From the NCBI GenBank assembly GCA_963724625.1, contig CAVRVO010000005.1, positions 155,512-219,511 of the forward strand: 64,000 nt of DNA. The letters are read 5' to 3'. Source of the DNA: DATBVX01 sp963724625. GTDB taxonomy: Bacteria; Pseudomonadota; Gammaproteobacteria; Steroidobacterales; Steroidobacteraceae. A program made the translations under genes and the position numbers. Under the pieces are notes generated by a model. That model was not told the DNA's origin and made no database searches. It saw only the letters and a program-made list of their open reading frames with translations. Each line of letters starts with the position of its first letter. Position 1 is the stretch's first letter. Shown here one piece after another: positions 43,455 through 54,272 of this stretch.

Positions 43455-45542
43455 GTGAAAAAGCCGCTCGCACAGATCATCCCGCTCTTAGCAAGAGGCA
43501 TGGCACCGACCGCTGCCGTGGCTACCAGTCTCTTGTCCCCGGTTGCATTGGCAGCGTCGGGCGATCTAGATCCAACCTTTGGCGATGTGGGCCGAGTCAG
43601 CTTGGCGCCCGATTTCGCCGGGACGGCTTGGTCAGTTCAACCTCTGGACAATGACGCCGGCATCTTTGCCGGCGGGCGTGAATCCCACGATTACTTTTAC
43701 TCCCGCGATTACATCGACGAAGGATTCGAGGGCCGACTGGGCGGGGCGGGGTCCCTCGAATCGAGGTTTCAGCATATCCCTGCAAGTACCGAGGTTCGCG
43801 ACGTCGCTTTGCAGAGTGACGGCAAGGCCGTTGCGGTCGGTCGCACCCTCAGGGGTCATACTCGTAACTCGGCCTCGCTAATGGTATTCCGGGTCCAACC
43901 GGATGGAACTCTGGATTCCACTTTCGGCGACGCGGGCATCGTGCGGGTTTCTCAGGGCGAAGGCGCACAGTCGGTGACACTCGATCCCGATGGCCACATC
44001 GTGGTCGCCGGTACGCAGCACGATGGCGCGCTGATGGTTGTGCGGCTGCTCGCCACTGGAGATCTCGACACAACCTTCGGCACTGACGGCATCTTCATTG
44101 GCCCCGCAAGCGACTTCGCACAATCCGACCGCACGCACACTCACATCCTGCGCACGGCGAGCGGCGGGTATCGGGTCAGCATGTCCCAATGCAGCGTGGT
44201 TGCGCTGACTGCACAGGGCACGCTGGATACGACCTTTGGCAGCGCGGGAATCGCCGTGCTCGATCCGCCGCTGTCCTGGAACTCCTATGCGTGCAGTGCG
44301 ATGGTTGCGCAGTCCAACGAACGACTGCTGCTAGCAGGCCAGGTGGATGAGCACGGGTTCGCCGTGCGGTTGTTGGCCAGTGGGAAACCGGACCCGACTT
44401 TCAGCGGAACCACCGTCTCGGACACGATGGCAGATGTCACCGCGTTGGCTACTGATGGAAGTTCGATCCTGGTCGCCGGCCGGGCGATCGATTCTGTGCC
44501 GGCTGCGTTGGTCACGCGGCTGCACGCGGATGGGACTCTCGACGGGCTCTTCGGAAATTCCGGCTCGACCTGGATCGAGCTGCCATCCGACTACGGCTTG
44601 GACCCGGTCATCCACGACATGAGCGTGCTGACCGACGGCCGCATTCTGGCTGCCGGCGGAGATAGCCCGTGGTCTACTCGGGGGCCGGCCATTTCTCGCG
44701 CGCCTGTTGGGCAATACCGGCGGCGGACCGGGCGTTCTCGGCGTTCAGGAAACGCAGATCAGCGTCGACGCAACAGAGCCACGAAGCCGTGATTCCCGTG
44801 CGACGCATGGCTGGCGCCTCCGGTGAAGTGAGCGTCAGATACCAGATCACTGCAGCGTCGCTGGATTCGGACCTGCCCCCGGCAACCCCCGGTGAAGACT
44901 TCACGCCAGTCACTGGCCGTGTGACGTGGCGCGACGGCGAAACCCAAGACCAGGAAATCAGAGTGCCGATACTCTCGAGCGTGAAGTCCTGCGAGTCGCC
45001 CGAGCGTTTCATCGCTGACGCTCGACGACGTACAAGGTCAGGCGGGGCTCGGGACGCGCAATGCCACAGTCGAGATTGACGGGAACCTCGAGCCCGCTGG
45101 CCGATTTGGGTTCCAGACTTCGGAGGCCGAGGTTTTTGAAATCGCGGGTCACTGTGGATATATGGGTCGATCGCGGCTTCTACGCGGCGGGAGCGGTCTC
45201 CGTCACCGTGACGCCCACAGGCGAATACGGCCACAGCAGGCACTGACTTTACGCTGGAGCCCGTTACCCTTTCATGGAGTGACGACGATAACGACAGCAA
45301 GCTGGTGAGGATCACCATCAACACCGACCGCGCAAAGAGTCTGTGGAAACATTCACCCTACAAGTTGTCCAATCCCACCGGCGGGGCATTCATCGGTCCG
45401 ATGTCGACGATGACGGTTGCGATCAGGACACCGTTCAGTCGACACAGGTTCAGGTGGCGGTGGAGGCGCGTTCGGATTCCTTTCAGTGTTCTTGCTCGGC
45501 GCGATTCGACTCTTGCGAACGCTCACGCGGTTGGAGACTTGA
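43455..45542 (+). pseudogene. delta-60-repeat/Calx-beta protein with GlyGly-CTERM, multiply frameshifted
   Basis: Start GTG 43455, signal peptide (PLAQIIPLLARGMAPTAAVA). At least six delta-60 repeats (GDLDPTFGDVGRV, GTLDSTFGDAGIV and similar) run to about 44670. Then the frame must change repeatedly: GVLGVQETQISVDATE, EVSVRYQITAASLDSD, LDDVQGQAGLGTRNATVEI (Calx-beta 1), VTVDIWVDRGFYAAG and AGTDFTLEPVTLSWSD (Calx-beta 2). It closes with SGGGGGAFGFLSVFLLG and a basic tail, a GlyGly-CTERM sorting signal, stop 45540-45542. Five or more indels make it either a decaying gene or badly sequenced. A longer-lived paralogue is at 52170. Confidence 0.75.
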
Positions 45543-45649
45543 CGCCGCGTGCTCTCCTGGAGCGGCGCACCGATCGCGAATCACTGGGCTGACAAGGGGT
45601 TCACAAAGATAGTCAAAACGAGAGGCCGCTAATCGCGTATCGTGTCGTC

Positions 45650-45949
45650 ATGACGACCCCGACGACACCGGATCCTGCGGCCCCGGAACCCGCGGCCCCG
45701 AGCCCCGTTCCCGAGACGCCCTACAGCCTCGATTCCATCACGCAGACGCCGTCTCCCATCGCAGATGACACGCGCGATTGGCATTCGTACGTGATCGGCC
45801 AGGGTAAGAACAGGATTGTGGGTCAGCGCCCCGGCAGCGCCGAGACTGTGCGACGCGCGGCTGAGGATCTCGTGACGCGCCTGAACGAGCGTCGCAACTT
45901 CCGCGCCGGCCGCAAGCAGCTGGTGATCGGGCCATCGAGAAATACCTGA
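45650..45949 (+). CDS. small Pro-rich protein, unknown
   Basis: 99 residues: a Pro/Ala-rich N-terminus (TTPTTPDPAAPEPAAPSP) followed by a small domain (DWHSYVIGQGKNRIVGQRPG, AEDLVTRLNERR) ending RKQLVIGPSRNT. The second half resembles a small family of cytosolic proteins with YVI.G...RIVG that I know only as hypothetical. It is followed 18 bases later by the next small gene, likely in one operon. Confidence 0.55.
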   Translation: MTTPTTPDPAAPEPAAPSPVPETPYSLDSITQTPSPIADDTRDWHSYVIGQGKNRIVGQRPGSAETVRRAAEDLVTRLNERRNFRAGRKQLVIGPSRNT

Positions 45950-45967
45950 CGTTTTGGAGAGACTGCC

Positions 45968-46324
45968 ATGGCCCACGAAAAATGGACTCAACACACCCGG
46001 GCTGCGCCGCCGCCCATCGCCGGTGAACTGGCTACCGACTATCGCGCCCGCGCTGCGGCCGTCGACTACGAAGCACGTGAACGCCGCCGGCAAGAAATCG
46101 CCGAACAGACCGCGGTGCAGAACACGCCCGAGCAGCGCATCCAGATCTGGGAGCGGCTGCATGAGTTGAACCTGCCGAAGAAGGCCACTCATCCCCTCGT
46201 CCGGATCATCGCCGCGGATACCGAGCTCACGCTGGAGCAGGTTCGCGAAGAGCAGGGTCGACGCCTGTCGCCCGTCAAACGCGAACCTGCGATTCCGCCT
46301 GCGAGTTTGCCACCCCGGTTTTGA
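45968..46324 (+). CDS. small helical protein, unknown
   Basis: 118 residues starting MAHEKWTQHTRAAPPPIAGE, with a charged helical middle (YRARAAAVDYEARERRRQEI, TPEQRIQIWERLHELNLP) and a Pro-rich end. GGAGAG precedes the ATG. No recognised family. Pairs with the upstream 99-residue gene. The 238 bases to phoD contain a small hairpin (46371-46389) and nothing else I can identify. Confidence 0.55.
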   Translation: MAHEKWTQHTRAAPPPIAGELATDYRARAAAVDYEARERRRQEIAEQTAVQNTPEQRIQIWERLHELNLPKKATHPLVRIIAADTELTLEQVREEQGRRLSPVKREPAIPPASLPPRF

Positions 46325-46562
46325 CCCGGCTGCGCTCCCCGCGGCCCATTCCCATCTCCCGATGCGCTGCCGCGCAACTTCGTTGCGCGCGTGTCGATTC
46401 AATTGGGCTGTAACGGCGGTCTCACCTAGTGCCGAAGCGAAGATAAGAGACTCTTCGGCTTAACTCATTCTTTGGAGAGGGCACGTACCAGCACAGGCTC
46501 CCAGGACCGGCGCGTGATGATGTTGTCATTTTCATGTACACATTCACGTGCAAGATTGAGGT

Positions 46563-48125
46563 ATGGCTCGCTTGAATCGCCGCAAGGTTCTCTCGAATGG
46601 CCTGGTTATCGTGGGCGCCGCCGCACTTGGCCCGTGGCCCCGGCGTGCATTCGGCCAAATGCACCTCACGCGCGAGCCTTTTACCCTGGGCGTGGCCTCC
46701 GGGTATCCGACTCCCGACGGCTTTGTGCTCTGGACACGCCTTGCGCCCGAGCCGCTCGCCCCCGCTGGCGGCATGCCGCCAGCGGAGGTGCCGGTGAGCT
46801 GGGAAGTTGCGCGCGACGAGCAGTTTCGCACCGTCGTGCGCAGCGGCACGACGTATGCGGACCCCGATTGGGCGCACAGCGTGCATGTCGAGGTCGCGGA
46901 CCTCGAACCCGCGCGTGAATACTGGTATCGCTTCACGACTGGCGATGCACGCAGTCCCGCCGGGCGCACCTGGACCGCGCCCAAGCGTGATGCGCGCCTC
47001 GAGCGCATGCGCATCAACCTCGCGTCCTGTCAGCAGTACGAGCACGGCTACTACACGGCCTACCGACAGATGCTGGCAGATCACCCCGACCTCATCGTGC
47101 ATGTCGGAGACTACATCTACGAGTTGACATGGGGCACGGAACGCGTACGCAGCCATGGTGCCGGCGAGTGCTACACGCTTTCGGACTACCGCGTGCGACA
47201 TGCGCTCTACCGCAGCGACCCGGATCTGCAGGCGGCGCACGCCCTGTGTCCCTGGCTCCTGATGTGGGATGACCACGAAGTCGACAACGACTACGCGGGC
47301 CCGGTTTCAGAAGAGGATGACGAGCCGGCGCTGTTCCTCGCACGTCGCGCCGCCGCCTACCGCGCCTACTACGAGCACATGCCTCTGCCGCGACGCGCGG
47401 TACCGTTCGGTGCGGACATGCGCCTCTACGCCTCGTGCCAGTTCTCGGATCTCCTGTCCGTGCATCTGCTCGACGAGCGCCAGTACCGATCGCCGCACCC
47501 GTGTCCTCCCGGCGGTCGTGCGGGCTCGACACGCGTCACTCCCGAAAGCTGCCCGGCCTTGCTTGATCAAGAGCGCACGATGTTAGGGCAGCGACAGGAG
47601 AACTGGCTCACCGCTCAACTGCGCTCGAGCCGATCGACCTGGAACTTTCTCGCCCAGGGCGTGGTGATGGCGTATGCGAACGAGGAGAAACCGCCGGCGC
47701 AGCGCTTCTGGACCGACAGCTGGAACGGCTACCCGGCGGCGCGCTCGCGGCTCATGCGACAGCTCAACGACAATCGGGTCACCAACCCCATCGTTCTGAG
47801 CGGCGACATTCACGCATTCGTGGTTTCGGATCTGCACCTCGATCCGGCGAACCCCGAGACACCGCGCGTCGCGAGCGAGCTGGTGGCGACTTCGATTACC
47901 TCGCAGCCAACGCCCAAGTCGATTCTCGATCGCTACCACGACTACAACCCGGCGATATTGCTCGCGAATGGTGCCGCACGCGGCTATGTCCGCATCGATG
48001 TCACCCGTTCCGCGCTGCGTGCCGACCTGGTCGCGATGGATACGGTCAAGGAACGCACCAGTGCCTCACGAGTGCTGGCTTCGTTTGCGGCCGAAGCCGG
48101 CGGGAGCGGCCTGAAACGAAGTTAA
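46563..48125 (+). CDS. phoD: PhoD-type alkaline phosphatase, Tat-exported
   Basis: 520 residues. The N-terminus has a twin-arginine motif (LNRRKVLSNG) followed by a hydrophobic stretch, so export is by the Tat route in folded, metal-loaded form. The PhoD_N domain comes first (FTLGVASGYPTPDGFVLWTR), then the metallophosphatase domain: LASCQQYEHGYY, HVGDYIYE, MWDDHEVDNDY and LSGDIHAFV carry the metal ligands. It is a calcium/iron-dependent phosphodiesterase/phosphatase of the periplasm or surface. The start ATG 46563 has GAGG upstream. Confidence 0.9.
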   Translation: MARLNRRKVLSNGLVIVGAAALGPWPRRAFGQMHLTREPFTLGVASGYPTPDGFVLWTRLAPEPLAPAGGMPPAEVPVSWEVARDEQFRTVVRSGTTYADPDWAHSVHVEVADLEPAREYWYRFTTGDARSPAGRTWTAPKRDARLERMRINLASCQQYEHGYYTAYRQMLADHPDLIVHVGDYIYELTWGTERVRSHGAGECYTLSDYRVRHALYRSDPDLQAAHALCPWLLMWDDHEVDNDYAGPVSEEDDEPALFLARRAAAYRAYYEHMPLPRRAVPFGADMRLYASCQFSDLLSVHLLDERQYRSPHPCPPGGRAGSTRVTPESCPALLDQERTMLGQRQENWLTAQLRSSRSTWNFLAQGVVMAYANEEKPPAQRFWTDSWNGYPAARSRLMRQLNDNRVTNPIVLSGDIHAFVVSDLHLDPANPETPRVASELVATSITSQPTPKSILDRYHDYNPAILLANGAARGYVRIDVTRSALRADLVAMDTVKERTSASRVLASFAAEAGGSGLKRS

Positions 48126-48135
48126 CGGCCCACCC

Positions 48136-49024
48136 TCAGAACGGTACGCCGATGACGAATCGCCATACCCCCAGGTCGTGACCGAAGCGATAGCCGACGC
48201 CAAGACGCGGCACAGGAATTCGCCACACCGTCATCTTCGACCGCGGGCCAATCGTCACACCGGTCTCGAACTGATATCGATCCGCTCGATCAGGTGCCTG
48301 GTTGAGAGGCTCGTCGGGCCGATCCAGGAAGGATTGGACCAGCAGGTATGCACCCCAGTCGAGCGGATGACCCGCGATGTCCAAACCGAGCGTGTGACGG
48401 CCCTCGATCGCCGGTCTGCAGTACGACCAGGGAGTCAGAACGTGGATCGCCACTCGGGTCCACGACGGCATAGGTCGCACCAACATCGAAACGAAGATCG
48501 AGCCAGGCCTGACTCACCAACCCCACCAGGTGCGCCCCGAGCGAATACACCGTGGCGTCGCCATCGCCAGTTCGATCCCACGCACGTCCTGCCTGGGCAA
48601 ACGGCAGCAAGTGCCATTGAGGTGTCAGTCCGAAGTCGAGCTCGACACCCGGTTCGAAGCTCAGGGTGTCGAGGTTTTCCGGCAAGCCGGAGTCGATCAC
48701 ATCGCGCGGTTCGAAATCGACGAATCCGATGGTCAGTGGCATCGTCAGCCGGACACCGGGACGCTTTCCGGACGGCTGCGAAAATGTGTAGCCAAAGGGC
48801 AGGCGATAGATCTGCAACGTGCGGCCGGAGATGTCGTACACGCCCGAACCCAACTGCGTCGCGTAGGCGTAGTTCACGAGCTGCTCTTCGCTGGCTCGCA
48901 ACGCAGCCTGCGCCAGTGCGCGTTCGGGGGCGGGCAAGACAGCGATCACAACAGCCAGGAACAGGGCGGCTCGTTTCACACGGCGCAAGGTAGGCAATCC
49001 GGACACTGCATTTCCAGACGACAT
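48136..49024 (-). CDS. outer-membrane barrel-like protein (frameshifted near 48420)
   Basis: About 295 codons when repaired. The start ATG 49024 (GGGAGAAG upstream) gives a signal peptide (VKRAALFLAVVIAVLPAPERALA). The first frame runs through LRFDVGATYAVVDPSG and then turns nonsensical; the adjacent frame continues from about 48430 as RHTLGLDIAGHPLDWGAYL to LGVGYRFGHDLGVWRFVIGVPF, an aromatic end like a barrel terminus. One small indel near 48420 is implied. Repeated aromatic/Gly strands indicate an outer-membrane protein of unknown role, convergent with phoD. Confidence 0.65.
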
Positions 49025-49143
49025 GATTGGCTTCTCCCGACACGGACGGCGCTGCGCGGACGTATCGAGGTCGGCACAGCGAGTTGTCGGCGGCGCGATC
49101 ATGGGAGTACCGTGCTGGCGGTAGCATCTGCCACGCTATCCGT

Positions 49144-51955
49144 GCGTCTCAAAAAATTCACAAGATCGTGCGGCGTGGGCGAGCCTCGCCCTCTTATTGA
49201 CGGCCGGCGCGTTCGCGCAGACCAAGTCGCCCGATGTCCCACCCGAAGGCGAGATGCTGGGCGCGTCATCGTCACCGGCTCACGCCTGCAGGTCGCTGGT
49301 ACGGCTGCAGTTGCTCCAGTGACCGTGCTGACCCGCCGGGATCTCGAGCGCGGCCGGCGCGGACTCACTCGGCGAAGTCCTCCAGGCCTTGCCGATGGAC
49401 ACCGGCACGTCCCTCAATACCAACGTTGACGCAAGCCTGGGCGCGACCCGGGTTGATCTTCGCGGTCTCGGGTCGGAGCGCACGCTGGTGCTGCTCAACG
49501 GACGACGCCTGCCGAATGGCGGCATCGGCGGGGACGCTTCGGTTGATCTCGGCATATTGCCGCTATCCATGATCGAGCGTGTCGAGGTGCTCGCGAGTGG
49601 CGCGTCGGCCGTGCATGGATCGGATGCGATCGGCGGGGTTGTGAATGTGATTACACGGCGCGCCCATGAAGGCGCGGAGTTCGCGGGATCGTGGCGGATC
49701 ACCGAAGACGGGGGCGGACAGACGGTGCGCGGCAATGTCGCGCTCGGCTTCGATGTGTTCGAAGGATCATGGAGTCTCGGCGTGGACTACGTGCGACAGG
49801 ACGGCGCGGCGGTCACGAGTCGCGATTACTCCGCACAGCCGCTGAGAATCATCGATAGTGAAGGTACGCTCGGGTATGCGGGCACGAATGGAATTCCGGA
49901 CGGACAGTTCGAGGTCCCTGCCGGGAATGCCCTGGGGCTCGAACCCGGTCGTTACATGCGCTCGCGGGTGCCACCGGGCAGACCGCAGCCGACTACCGCC
50001 CGTTTACCAGGGCTGATTCGTACAACTTTGGGCTGTTCAATTATTCGCAAACGCCGAACGAGCGCGGCTCCGTGTGGCTGCTCGGCTCGCAACCGCTCGG
50101 CGAGGACGTGCGTTTCTTCATGGAGGGACTCGTTCATCAGCGCAAGTCGTCGCAGTCTCTTGCGCCGGAGCAGTTCGTCTCCGGGTTCTTTCCGGCGCCA
50201 ACGCTCGTCGACGGCACGAACGGCATTCCCGCAAACAACTACTACAATCCGTTCGGCATTGACCTTCCCTTCGCTGCACGCCGCTTCGTCGAGAGCACCC
50301 ATCGCGCGGTCACCGAAAAGATCGATCTTTGGCGCGCGGTTGTCGGGTTCGAGGGCAAGGTCGGCGCCTGGGACTGGGAGATAGCGATTGGAACCGCGCA
50401 ATCCGACGCCACGATGCGCACCCAGGGACTCTTTGCTCTCTCGCGCTATGTCGATGCACTGGGACCGTCCGGTCCCGATGACTCGGATCGAATCGTGTGC
50501 GGCGCGCCCGATCCTGCCACGGGCCGAGTTCCCGCCGCCAATCTGATTCCAGGATGCGTCCCCCTCAATATCTTCGGCGGTGCGGGCACGATCACGCAGG
50601 AACAGCTCGACTACATGAACCCCAGGGCGATCGTCGACACCGGCACGAACGATCAACGCCTCGCCGAAGCAGTCTTGAGAGGTCGGTGGGGTCAAGTGCT
50701 GAAGAGGGACGTGCACTGGGCGCTCGGCGCGGAATACCGGCGCGAGGCCGGAAGCCTGGTTGGTGACCCGCTGCGCACCTTGGAATTTCAGCATTTCGTA
50801 GAGCCGGCCCTTCCTGGCGGCGCATTCGATACCAAGGAGCTCTTCGCGGAAGTACAGGTTCCGCTGCTCCACGATCGTGTAGGCGCCCGGGATGTGGGAC
50901 TCAATCTTGGCGTGCGTTGGTCGGATTTCTCCTCGTTCGGCCACAACACGGCGTGGGAGGCTGGCCTGCACTGGCAGCTCGTCGAAGAGCTCACGCTGCG
51001 CACTAACTACGCGACGGTGTTTCGAGTACCGAGTATTCTCGAACTCTTCGAATCGCGCACACTCGGGCCTGAGTTTGGCTTTGATCCCTGCGGCAACGAT
51101 CCCTCGCGGACGCAGCAAGTGCATTGCGCTCAGGATGGCGTACCGGGAGGTGCCTACATCCAGAACGAGGATGAATTTGGCGTGATCCGTGGGGGCAACC
51201 CTGCGCTCGAGCCCGAAACGGGAGAGACCTTCGGAGTCGGCATCGTCTACACGCCGGTCTGGGCGCGAGGCTTGTCGGCCAGCGTCGACTTCTTTGCAAT
51301 CGACCTGACCCACGTCGTTGGCAGCCAGGATATTGACGTGGTGCTGTTCGAGTGCGCTGAACACGGAACCCCTGAGAGCTGCGATACGATTTTCCGCTTT
51401 CCGGATGGGAGCGTCTCGATTCTGGCCGCGACAAGCCAGAATCTGGGCCGCCGGCAAGTGAGCGGAATCGACTTTGCAGTCGATTGGCACGCACCCACCC
51501 GCGGGGGTGACTTGAGCGCGGGACTCCTGGCGACCTATCTCGAGCGCTGGAACGAGCGACCGTTTTCCGGCGGCGAGCAGTTTCATTACGCGGGCTGGTT
51601 CAATGGTAGTGCTCTGCCGCGCTGGCGCGCTTCGGGTCACTTCGACTGGCGTCGTGGACCATGGTTGGCGAGCTACGCTGCGCAGTACATCGGGAGCATG
51701 ACCGAACTCGTCGAGGAGTTTCCGCCCCTGGGCATCTTCTTCATCCCCTACACCCGAAGGATCGACCCGACCCTTTTTCATGACATCGAGGGCGGGTACG
51801 ACTTTCCTGCGGGGCTCGAGTTACGGGCCGCGATTACCAATCTCACCAACGAAGTGCCGCCATTCGTCAATACCGGGTTGCCGGAGAACACGGATCCCGG
51901 CACCTACCGGCTACTGGGTCGCACCTACCTTCTCAGACTGCTCTACCACTTCTGA
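49144..51955 (+). pseudogene. TonB-dependent receptor with several frameshifts
   Basis: The body matches a TonB-dependent receptor: plug with LGEVLQALPMDTGT, RVDLRGLGSERTLVLLNGRR and GASAVHGSDAIGGVVNV, then a 22-strand-type barrel to LLRLLYHF, with C-terminal Phe. Frame changes are needed near 49165 (signal peptide AWASLALLLTAGAFA has no in-frame start), 49258 (EML then RVIVTGSRL), 49352 (LERG then ADSLGEVL) and 49930-49970. Start GTG 49144 is tentative. From 50072 to 51955 the barrel is one open frame. Calls as pseudogene or sequencing damage are equally possible; ligand unknown. Confidence 0.75.
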
Positions 51956-52169
51956 AACCCGGCACTCACTGCCTTCGCCGCATAGCGAAGGACAAACTTT
52001 GGAGAAATTGATGAGCGCCGTGTGATTGATCGCCAGCGGCTACCCCAGCAGCGTCGGCTCCAAAGCAGCGGGTTACGCCTGCTCGACGGACCAAGCCCGG
52101 AATCGAAAGCCCCTGCACAGAAGCACGGCCTGCCCTTCGCAGTGCTGACGTCTTGGGGGGAACGGTGAC

Positions 52170-54272
52170 ATGAAGAAACCACTCGCACAGATCATTCCGC
52201 TGCTCGTGAAAGGCGTGGTGCCGACCGCAGCCGTGGCACTGGGGTTGTTGTCTCCTCTGGCCCATGGGGCCCCCGGTGACCTCGACCCGACGTTCGGCAA
52301 CGGCGGCCGCGTCTTTCTCGCCCCTGGCAGCCGAGACAACCGGGCCAGCTCCGTGATCCAGCAGACAGACGGCCAGATCGTCCTCGCTGGATGGATGGAC
52401 GGTCACGATTACTTTGGGTCGACGCAGTTGCTGCTCGTGCGCTTCGAGGTGGACGGGACACTCGATGCCAGCTTCGGCAACGGCGGTATCGTGAGTGGCG
52501 CACAGCCGCAGGAGGCCGCGGCCGTCGTGATTCAGCAACGCGACGGCAAGCTCACTGTCGCCGGAAGAAATTCCGGGACCGCGGATATTGCGCTATGGCG
52601 TTTCGCTTCCAACGGGACGCCAGACGCGAGCTTCGGCGCAAGTGGCACGGTTACCCTCGACTTAGGAGGGCCGGAGTACGCTTCCACGCTGGTGCAGCAA
52701 CCGAGCGGCAAACTCGTCGTCGCAGGAAACACCAATGACCACATGATTATCGCGCGATTCCACGAAGACGGCCGCCTCGATACAGCTTTCGGCTCGGGCG
52801 GGACTGTGATTATCGATTCTGGGCGCCTTGCGTTCGATGCTGCGTATTCGCTCATGCAGCAGCCGGACGAGAAGCTAGTGCTGGTAGGCGACCACGATGT
52901 GGTTGACGTCCGCTCAAGTGGAACCACACGAGGAGGAGTCGTTCGCGTGGTCAGGACCACAGGCGACGGCGCACTCGATGAGACGTTCGGCGCTGGTGGC
53001 ATTGTGGAAGTCCCTCTCAATTATTTTAACTTCGAAGGGACCCTCATCAGCACCTGGCAGGAATCGGTTGCACTGCAGGACGACGGCAAGATCGTCGTCA
53101 GCGGGATGGTCGGCGGCGATGGCAGTTTCCAGGGATTCGTCCTCCGGTTGAAGCCCGACGGTGCACTGGACCCCAACTTTGGCACAAGTGGCATCGTCTT
53201 CGGTGGGGGTGACTCCGTCGATGGTATGGCCTCCGTCGCGATCCAATCCGACGGAAAGATCGTGACCGCCGGCTCGACAGCCATCGACGGCGGTCCGTCC
53301 CAAGGCATCGTCGGCGAGGACATGACGCTGACGCGCTTTTACCGCGATGGTAGAACCGACGCCACCTTCGGCGTTCACGGGACGTCGATCGCCGATTTCC
53401 TGGACGTGCACCCGTACAGTTCCGCGCGAGCCATGATCCGTCAGACCGACCGCAAGTTCATCGTTGTTGGGGATAGTAGCTGGTATTCGGATCATCCGAT
53501 CTTGGCCATCGCACGGTTCGGAGCCGACGATGCCAAGTTTGCCGGATTGATCGGGTTCACCAGCGCCACATTCGGCGATCCGGACAATCAAGGGCAAGTA
53601 ACGGTTCACGTCCGCCGCACAGGGGGGTCGACGGGAGCAGTCAGCGCAGCCTTTGAAACTGCTGACGGATCCGCGACGGCGGGGTCGGACTACATCCGGA
53701 AGGCCGGCCGGCTCAATTGGTCGGATGGAGACACATCCAGCAAGACAATCACACTAAAGTTGATCGACGAAGCGAACGACGAGGCCGAGCAGTTCGGTCT
53801 ACAGCTAAGGGACCCTACGGGCGGGGCGATGTTGACCCTTAGAGCCGCTACGATATCGATTGGGAACAACGATCCGACTCCGCCACCGAGTCCACCACCT
53901 GATCCGACTCCGCCACCGAGTCCACCACCTGATCCGAGCTCCGGCCACCGAGTCCGCCACCGAGTCCACCACCTGATCCGAGTCCGGCACCTAGTCCACC
54001 AGCTGGTCCGACTCCGCCGCCATCATTCACTCCGCCACAAGATAGCGGTGGCGGCAGTGGCGACGGGCTGTTGTTGGGATTACTCCTCCTCGGTCTCGCA
54101 CGTAAGCACAGAAAAAATGGTGGTGTCGTTTGCGTTGTTCATCTGCCTGACAGATATCGGCGGATCGCCGCACGAGGATTCAGGCCGCGGGAAGTTTGGT
54201 GTCGCGGCTCTCGCTCTCACGTTCTCGAGCTGGTGCGCATTGTCGACCCTGATCCGTTCGCGCCAGCTTTGA
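52170..54272 (+). CDS. delta-60-repeat/Calx-beta protein with GlyGly-CTERM (frameshift near 53940)
   Basis: Paralogue of the broken gene at 43455, with the same signal peptide (PLAQIIPLLVKGVVPTAAVA) and similar upstream bases. Seven delta-60 repeats of about 55 residues (LDPTFGNGGRVFL, LDASFGNGGIVSG and others) suggest a beta-propeller. One Calx-beta domain follows (VTVHVRRTGGSTGAVSAAF, ATAGSDYI), then a Pro/Ser/Asp linker. Within the linker the frame shifts near 53938-53945; the other frame reads DSGGGSGDGLLLGLLLLG and a basic cluster, a GlyGly-CTERM signal. That frame lacks an early stop. The coordinates given are the single open frame, so the true 3' end is unsure. The signal implies sorting by a rhombosortase, not present here. 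Confidence 0.7.
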   Translation: MKKPLAQIIPLLVKGVVPTAAVALGLLSPLAHGAPGDLDPTFGNGGRVFLAPGSRDNRASSVIQQTDGQIVLAGWMDGHDYFGSTQLLLVRFEVDGTLDASFGNGGIVSGAQPQEAAAVVIQQRDGKLTVAGRNSGTADIALWRFASNGTPDASFGASGTVTLDLGGPEYASTLVQQPSGKLVVAGNTNDHMIIARFHEDGRLDTAFGSGGTVIIDSGRLAFDAAYSLMQQPDEKLVLVGDHDVVDVRSSGTTRGGVVRVVRTTGDGALDETFGAGGIVEVPLNYFNFEGTLISTWQESVALQDDGKIVVSGMVGGDGSFQGFVLRLKPDGALDPNFGTSGIVFGGGDSVDGMASVAIQSDGKIVTAGSTAIDGGPSQGIVGEDMTLTRFYRDGRTDATFGVHGTSIADFLDVHPYSSARAMIRQTDRKFIVVGDSSWYSDHPILAIARFGADDAKFAGLIGFTSATFGDPDNQGQVTVHVRRTGGSTGAVSAAFETADGSATAGSDYIRKAGRLNWSDGDTSSKTITLKLIDEANDEAEQFGLQLRDPTGGAMLTLRAATISIGNNDPTPPPSPPPDPTPPPSPPPDPSSGHRVRHRVHHLIRVRHLVHQLVRLRRHHSLRHKIAVAAVATGCCWDYSSSVSHVSTEKMVVSFALFICLTDIGGSPHEDSGRGKFGVAALALTFSSWCALSTLIRSRQL
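53869..54030 (+). repeat. 30-bp tandem repeat coding a Pro-rich linker
   Basis: A 30-base unit (GATCCGACTCCGCCACCGAG then TCCACCACCT) is repeated about three to four times with decay, coding PPPSPPPDPT-type repeats. The frameshift of the gene lies inside it (around AGCTCCGGCCACC), as expected for slippage or for a sequencing error in a repeat. Confidence 0.8.

Noticed and set aside
46371..46389. CGCGCAAC-TTC-GTTGCGCG hairpin as terminator
   Set aside because: No T-tract and only a short loop; kept as a minor hairpin only.
49952..51781. 609-codon minus-strand open frame
   Set aside because: Exactly antisense to the conserved TonB receptor barrel; composition is that of a GC-rich shadow frame with no domain.
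53869..54030. Tandem repeat as a possible CRISPR array
   Set aside because: The repeats are contiguous, lack spacers and encode a Pro-rich linker in frame with the gene.
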